From NCBI RefSeq assembly GCF_029633865.1, contig NC_079221.1, positions 4,378,409 through 4,442,408 on the forward strand: a DNA stretch of 64,000 nt, given 5' to 3'. This document shows, piece by piece, positions 59,176 to 64,000 of this stretch (positions within the stretch are counted from its first letter, which is position 1; each line of letters begins with the position of its first letter). The translations under genes and the position numbers were made by a program. The DNA comes from Lampris incognitus. Lineage: Eukaryota; Chordata; Actinopteri; Lampriformes; Lampridae. A model generated the notes under the pieces. It had not been told where the DNA came from, searched no databases, and was given only the letters and a program-made list of their open reading frames with translations.

Positions 59176-61862
59176 AGCCTCCATCCTGGAGCACTGTTCA
59201 CACCCCTCGTCACAGGACCGCCTGGACAGCCCATCAGCGTTAGTGTGACTCTCACCTTTTCGATGCACGACGGTGAACCGATACTCCAGCAGATGTTCAA
59301 TCCACCTGGCCACCTGCCCCTCTGGCTCCCGGAACGACAGCAACCACCACAGTAGGGCATGGTCTGTTCTGATGATGAACGGGAGACCGCACAGGTGATG
59401 TTTAAAGTGTCTGATTGCCTCCACCACTGCCAGCAGCTCCCGACGTGTCACGCAGTAGTTCCGTTCCTCTCTAGAAAAGGCATGGCTGTAGTAGGCGACC
59501 ACTTGCTCGCCCTCTGGAGATAGCTGTGACAGGATCGCCCCCATGGCATCAGCATTCGCGTCCATGTCCAATACAGAGTCTCTCCCGGGCTTTGGGGCAA
59601 CCAGGATGGGGTCGTGGCACAGCACCCGTTTCAGTGTGTCGAACGCCTGTTGCTGGTGGAGGGGGGCAGCCACCCTGGCAAAATCCTGGACGAACCGGCG
59701 GTAGTAGGACGCCAAGCCCAGGAACACCTGCTGCTGTTGCACGTTTTTGGGCATCGGCCAGTCTCGGACCACACAAACCTTGTCCTCCTCTGTCGCCACT
59801 CCATCTCCGCTGACCCTGTGGCCCGGGAACATGACCTCTCTCCTCAGCAGCTTGCACTTCTCTGGATGCAACTTCAGCCCTGCTTCTTCTATTTGGTCAG
59901 GACATCGTCCAGCACAGCTAGGGCGACAGCAAAATCGGGGCCATTGCCTAGGATGTCGTCCTGGTAGACCTGGCAAGACTGCACGGGGACACCTTGTAGC
60001 ACTCGCGCCATCAGCTGCTCAAATGTAGCCGAGGCATTGCACAAACCAAACGGCATAGTGACGAACTGCCAGAGCTCTGTTCCCGTGATGAATGCCGTCT
60101 TCGGACACTCCTCAGCGGTCAGCGCGACTTGCCAGTAGCCGCTCCTCAGATCCAGGGACAAGAACCAGCTGGAGCCCGAAATGCTGTCTAAGGCTTCATC
60201 CATGCGTGGCAGTGGGTAGGAGTCCTTCACTCGGACATTGTTGAGTTGCTGCAAATCTACGCAAAACCTCCATGTGTTATCCTTCTTGGGGACCATCGCG
60301 ACGGGGGACACCCAGGGGCTGTCGGACGGCTCAGTGACTCCGGCCATCTGCATCTCCTCCAGACACCTCTCAGCGGCTGCCTGTCGTGTGGTTTGCAGAC
60401 GGCGGAGGCGTTGGTGGATGGGGCGGGCCGTCCCAGTGTTGACGTCGTGCTGGACCAGATGAGTGCATCCCATATCGACAGGGGGAAGTGGCAAAGGCGG
60501 CAATGTGTCTGGACAGAACATCCCACAGCCGCTGTTGTTGCTCCGTCGTCAGCCCGTCCTGGTTTTGGTTCCCACACTGACCTGACCATGTCCTCCACTG
60601 AGGGGGAAGAGGGTGGGTGGACCGCGTGAATCGCTGCTGCATACAACAGCCCTGGGCGGAGCTGGGAGGCTGTGCAGTGAGACGTAATGGACCGTGGATC
60701 TCCACCAAGGGTCCCTGAGGCTCCCAACCCATCACCTGCGTGTTCAGCTCCTCCAGGTTCGGGGCAGATCATCTCCGGAGCCCGACGCGGACTAGCACGA
60801 CTGATGCGGTGTTCGGTGTGTTGTCTTCTGACAGGGCTCAGTGACGTGCCATGAGGGCGACGCAGCTTCAGCTGGGGGGGGGGGGTGACATGGGCTCAGT
60901 ATGTCGCCCTCTGGTGGGGCACTGGGGCGCTGGATGGTGAGGCGGCGCAGGCTGTGTGCTGTCCTCTAGCAGGGCTCCGTGACGTGGTGCGGGGAGGTGA
61001 CACGGGCACATCGTGTCGCCCTCCTATAGCTAGGCTTGAGGGAGACTGTAACGTTGTTGCAGTGGGTAAGTGCGTCCTTCAAGGTCGCAGTGCGTCCTTC
61101 AAGGTCACCGTGTCGTGCACCAGGTCTAACATGCACCCCGCTCTCCACAGGAAGTCCAGCCCCAACAGGCATGGCTCTGGGATGTCGGCCACCCAGGCCA
61201 GCTGCTCGAAGTCCTGATCAAATGCCCGAATGTTCATCATGCATTGGCCCAGCATCGGGGCCCGGTCCCCAGTGACAGTGATGAGTGGCTGGGTGGCAGG
61301 GGCCGGCGTCTGTAGATCCGTCAACAGCTTGGGCCGCACCAGGATGACAGTGGATCCTGTGTCCACCAAGGCAGGCACCAGTTCGCCTTCCACCTCCACT
61401 TGACGGCGTCGTCAGAGACCACAGACTAGCTTCTTGAATGTAGTTGTTCCTTGCTGGCGACACGGGGGAGACTGTAGTCCCCGGGACGGAGATGCTCCCC
61501 CTTACTCTATCCCCCTCCCATTTCCCGGAGGTGGTGGGTGTGGACTTGACTCGGGGGGTGGCGCGGGGCAACAATACTGGGTGTGCCCCCACCAGCTGCA
61601 GTTCCAGCATCTCGATGGTTGGACGTCGAGGGCAAAGCCCGTGGCTTGACGCTCTGGGGGAGGGGGATCTGGTGGGGTAGGTTGGGGCCGAGTAGGCTGA
61701 GTAGCCGTGTGGTCGGGAGTTTCTTCCAGTCCTTCCTCCAAAATCTGCTCCACCTCACGCACGCGCTTCAGCGCGCCCTCCCAGGACAGTGGATTACTGA
61801 GCCGAACCTGCTGTCGTAGGGGGTGGGGGGTCAGGCCACTGATGAATACCTCCGTCGCCAGG
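59176..61862 (-). mobile_element. Ty3/gypsy fossil: gag C-terminus, protease, reverse transcriptase, RNase H
   Basis: Right to left on the minus strand: gag tail with a CCHC-type knuckle (CWNCSWWGHTQYCC), protease (LVDTGSTVI), RT (WRFCVDLQQLNNV; MPFGLCNASATFEQLM; YQDD) and RNase H (CVTRRELLAVVEAIRHF; IRTDHALLWWL). It is cut at both ends by miniature LTR copies and has no integrase. Degraded in several places. An incomplete, old copy. Confidence 0.88.
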
Positions 61863-62117
61863 AATTCGGGGGGCAGCCGGAAACTGGCGGAATGCGAACC
61901 CGGATCTCCCTCACCATGGGCGACTACGTTAACCAGTCGACTAAAGGGTCCGACCCGATAGCCAAGGGTTAGAGAGTCTAGTCATCCGTGGTCGTTACAC
62001 TACCCCCGTCCTTCGGAAAGTGCGTCCCCGTACTTCAGCATATCAGCTCCCTCACGCTTCTGGGCGCACGTGCTTCCGACGGCTTCACGGTCTCACCATC
62101 CCACTTCTGACACCAAT
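61863..62117 (-). mobile_element. Miniature LTR element, second copy, inverted: one LTR plus internal region
   Basis: LTR 61863-61999 joined to an internal segment ending at the same primer-binding-like motif (complement of TTGGTGTCAGAAGTGGGA at about 62117). The outer LTR is absent. It abuts the gypsy gag fragment. Fossil. Confidence 0.6.
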
Positions 62118-62194
62118 AGTTGTGTTTCCATAAAGGGTTTTAATGCACATTTAGGACGTATCGCATTAAAAAAGTTTATGGAAACGCCAAAATT

Positions 62195-63194
62195 CGACAT
62201 TACATTTACATTACATTACAGTCATTTAGCCGACGCTTTTATCCGACGCGACTTACAATAAGTGCATTTAACGTAGGAAATCAGGAGAACTACTAGTCAT
62301 CAGAGGTCATAAGTGCATCTTCTCTCTAAACAAACATCTAAGAGCAAAACCAGTGCTAAAGTAAAAGCGCGAGAAAGAGATTTTTTTTCAAATGAGTGAA
62401 TACAATAAGTGCTAAGAGCAAGTAACAGGGTAATAGTTCTTGAAGAGGCGAGTTTTCAACCTGCGCTGAAAGGTGGGCAGCGACTCCGCTGTCCTGACAT
62501 CAGTGGGGAGTTCATTCCACCACTGTGGGGCCAGGACAGAACAGAGCCGGGACCGGGTCGATCGGCAGCAGGAGCCTCTGAGCGACGGGGCAACCAGGTG
62601 TCCCGAGGCAGCAGAGCGAAGTGGTCAGGCGGGGGTGTAGGGCTTGACCATGGCCTGGAGATAGGAAGGAGTTGTTCCTTTCACTGCCCTGTAGGCTAGC
62701 ACCTGAATCGCAAACTGGATGTGAGCAGCTCCTGGGAGCCAGTGTAGGGACATGAGAAGGGGAGGAGTGTGGGAGAACTTAGGGCGGTTGACCACCAGAC
62801 GAGCTGCAGCTTTCTGAACAAGCTCCAGAGGTCTGATGGCCGACGCCGGGGTGCCAGCAAGGAGGGAGTTGCCGTAGTCCAGCCGGGAGATGACCAGAGC
62901 CTGGATGAGCACCTGTGCCGTCTCAGCGGTGAGGAATGGGCGAATCCTCCTGATGTTATAGAGGAGAAATCTGTAGGAGCGAGCAACCGATGCAACATTT
63001 GCAGCAAACGACAGTTGGTCGTCCAGGATCACACCCAGATTCCTCACAGTCCGAGTTGGCGTCACCACGGTGTTGTTAATGGTGATGGCCAGGTCTCGGT
63101 GCGGGCAACCTTTCCCCGGGAGGAACATCCGCTCTGTCTTGTCCAGATTGAGTTTCAGGTGGTGTGTCGCCATCCACTCCGAGATGCTAGTCAA
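62195..63194 (-). mobile_element. L2-like LINE 3' part
   Basis: A single minus-strand frame (62625-63194) has ISEWMATHHLKLNLDKTERM, TVRNLGVILDDQLSF and ALVISRLDYGNSLLAGTPAS, followed by QKAAARLVVNRPKFSHTPPL. The 3' UTR reaches a TACATTACATTACA-type tail at 62195. 5' truncated. Confidence 0.85.
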
Positions 63195-63210
63195 GCACGC
63201 AGCAATGCGT

Positions 63211-63297
63211 AGTCACGGGCGACTACGTTAACCAGTTGACTAAAGGGTTCGACCCGCTAGCCAAGGGCCAGCGAGTCTATACATCCGTGATCGTTGC
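63211..63297 (-). mobile_element. Miniature LTR fragment, third locus in this cluster
   Basis: Partial copy of the tRNA-like LTR (complement of AACTGGTTAACGTAGTCGCC). Fossil. Confidence 0.5.
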
Positions 63298-63299
63298 GA

Positions 63300-64000
63300 T
63301 ATTATGCCGTGGATACAGAATTTGACACAACACCCCTCTCCCCAGGCCAAATGAGTCTAGTCGGTGCCGATGCCACCCAACTGCCTGCCCGTGCTAACTT
63401 AATCAGTCTTATATTGATTCGTGTCATTTTGATATATCATGTTTTTATATTGTGACGTGGTTAAATAATGGACTTCTTAGACACCCTTTCAGAATTAACA
63501 AGTAAGCTTTTAATGACCGCAAGTCAGAACAGACACGAGTTGGTATGTGTCTTAGCTCCGCCCCTTTTCTTGGCCACCGAAGCAAACCCATCTATTTGCC
63601 TACTCTTTACCCTCATGGTGGGAAGTAGCACGTTATCTAATGTAACTTCTCTCATAACGTCCCCATCACCTTCCACCACATCGCCGCCGTCTGTGACAGA
63701 CATGTCCGTTTTTAACATGTTCCATATCCCACAACATGACCAAAACGGCGACCGCCCCCGTTGCATTGTGGGTAATATGTGAATGAACCTCGGAGCAGAA
63801 ACACTAGTAGAATTCGCCACAATATGTTCTCTATTCTAGCAAAGCTTAATTTTTGCGGTTAGTGCTTATCTATTTATGTATCCTGTCTGTTTTCTTCTCT
63901 CAGCATTCTTTTTAATCTGCGCACTATCAATAAGTATAAAGTGCATTGCACTTCCACGAAATGCGGTATGAAACGAAGACTGAGCGGTTGATTGGCTGTT
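63300..64000. other. Window end: nothing firmly recognised
   Basis: ORFs on both strands (63468-63782 plus; 63524-63820 minus) overlap and have no known domain. A GAATTCGCCACAATAT motif near 63811 echoes the LTR-family terminus, which suggests more mobile-element sequence. Confidence 0.3.

Noticed and set aside
63468-63782. 104-codon plus-strand ORF as a gene
   Set aside because: It overlaps a similar-length ORF on the other strand, is low-complexity Ser/Thr/Pro, has no known domain, and a mobile-element end motif lies next to it.

Overview
The window is nuclear DNA of a ray-finned (teleost) fish. The gene order nostrin > spc25 > g6pc2 > abcb11 is the conserved vertebrate block known from human 2q24-q31. 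All exons have spliceosomal borders, and the intergenic and intronic DNA is full of fish-type mobile elements: RTE/Rex3, L2 and L1 LINEs, tRNA-derived SINEs, hAT, Tc1 and Ty3/gypsy. I cannot name the species.

Layout. 1-6153 (+) holds the last 14 coding exons of nostrin (F-BAR/SH3 adaptor), open at the left edge. 6784-11546 (-) is spc25 (kinetochore Ndc80-complex subunit), tail-to-tail with nostrin and with 3' ends that probably overlap. 12-26.6 kb is a repeat zone: copies of a hAT element carrying an internal 41-bp minisatellite, a hAT transposase relic, a long hairpin, a 1.6-kb C-rich minisatellite, LINE pieces and a ~250-bp AT-rich satellite. 26.64-31.29 kb (+) is a dead g6pc2 (islet-type glucose-6-phosphatase) in its ancestral place with five recognisable exons. 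A 3.2-kb RTE LINE sits in intron 2 and the active-site arginine codon is a stop. 31762-43856 (-) is an apparently intact 27-exon abcb11 (bile salt export pump, about 1312 aa). Its introns contain SINEs, a Tc1 remnant and an L2 LINE.

44-64 kb has no host gene that I can support. It holds two Ty3/gypsy fragments, miniature LTR elements whose LTRs look tRNA-derived, a 3.3-kb hAT-like element nested in a LINE (and itself carrying a minisatellite hAT copy), L1, Rex3 and L2 ends, and a fragment resembling transposon YqaJ/SWIM proteins.

The genes do not form a pathway. Abcb11 exports bile salts at the hepatocyte canaliculus, Spc25 acts in mitosis, and Nostrin acts in endothelial membrane trafficking. 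The most notable biology is the in-place loss of g6pc2. The most notable mobile-element structures are the variable-minisatellite hAT family and the tRNA-like miniature LTR family. Exon borders were set by eye from splice signals, reading phase and remembered human proteins.
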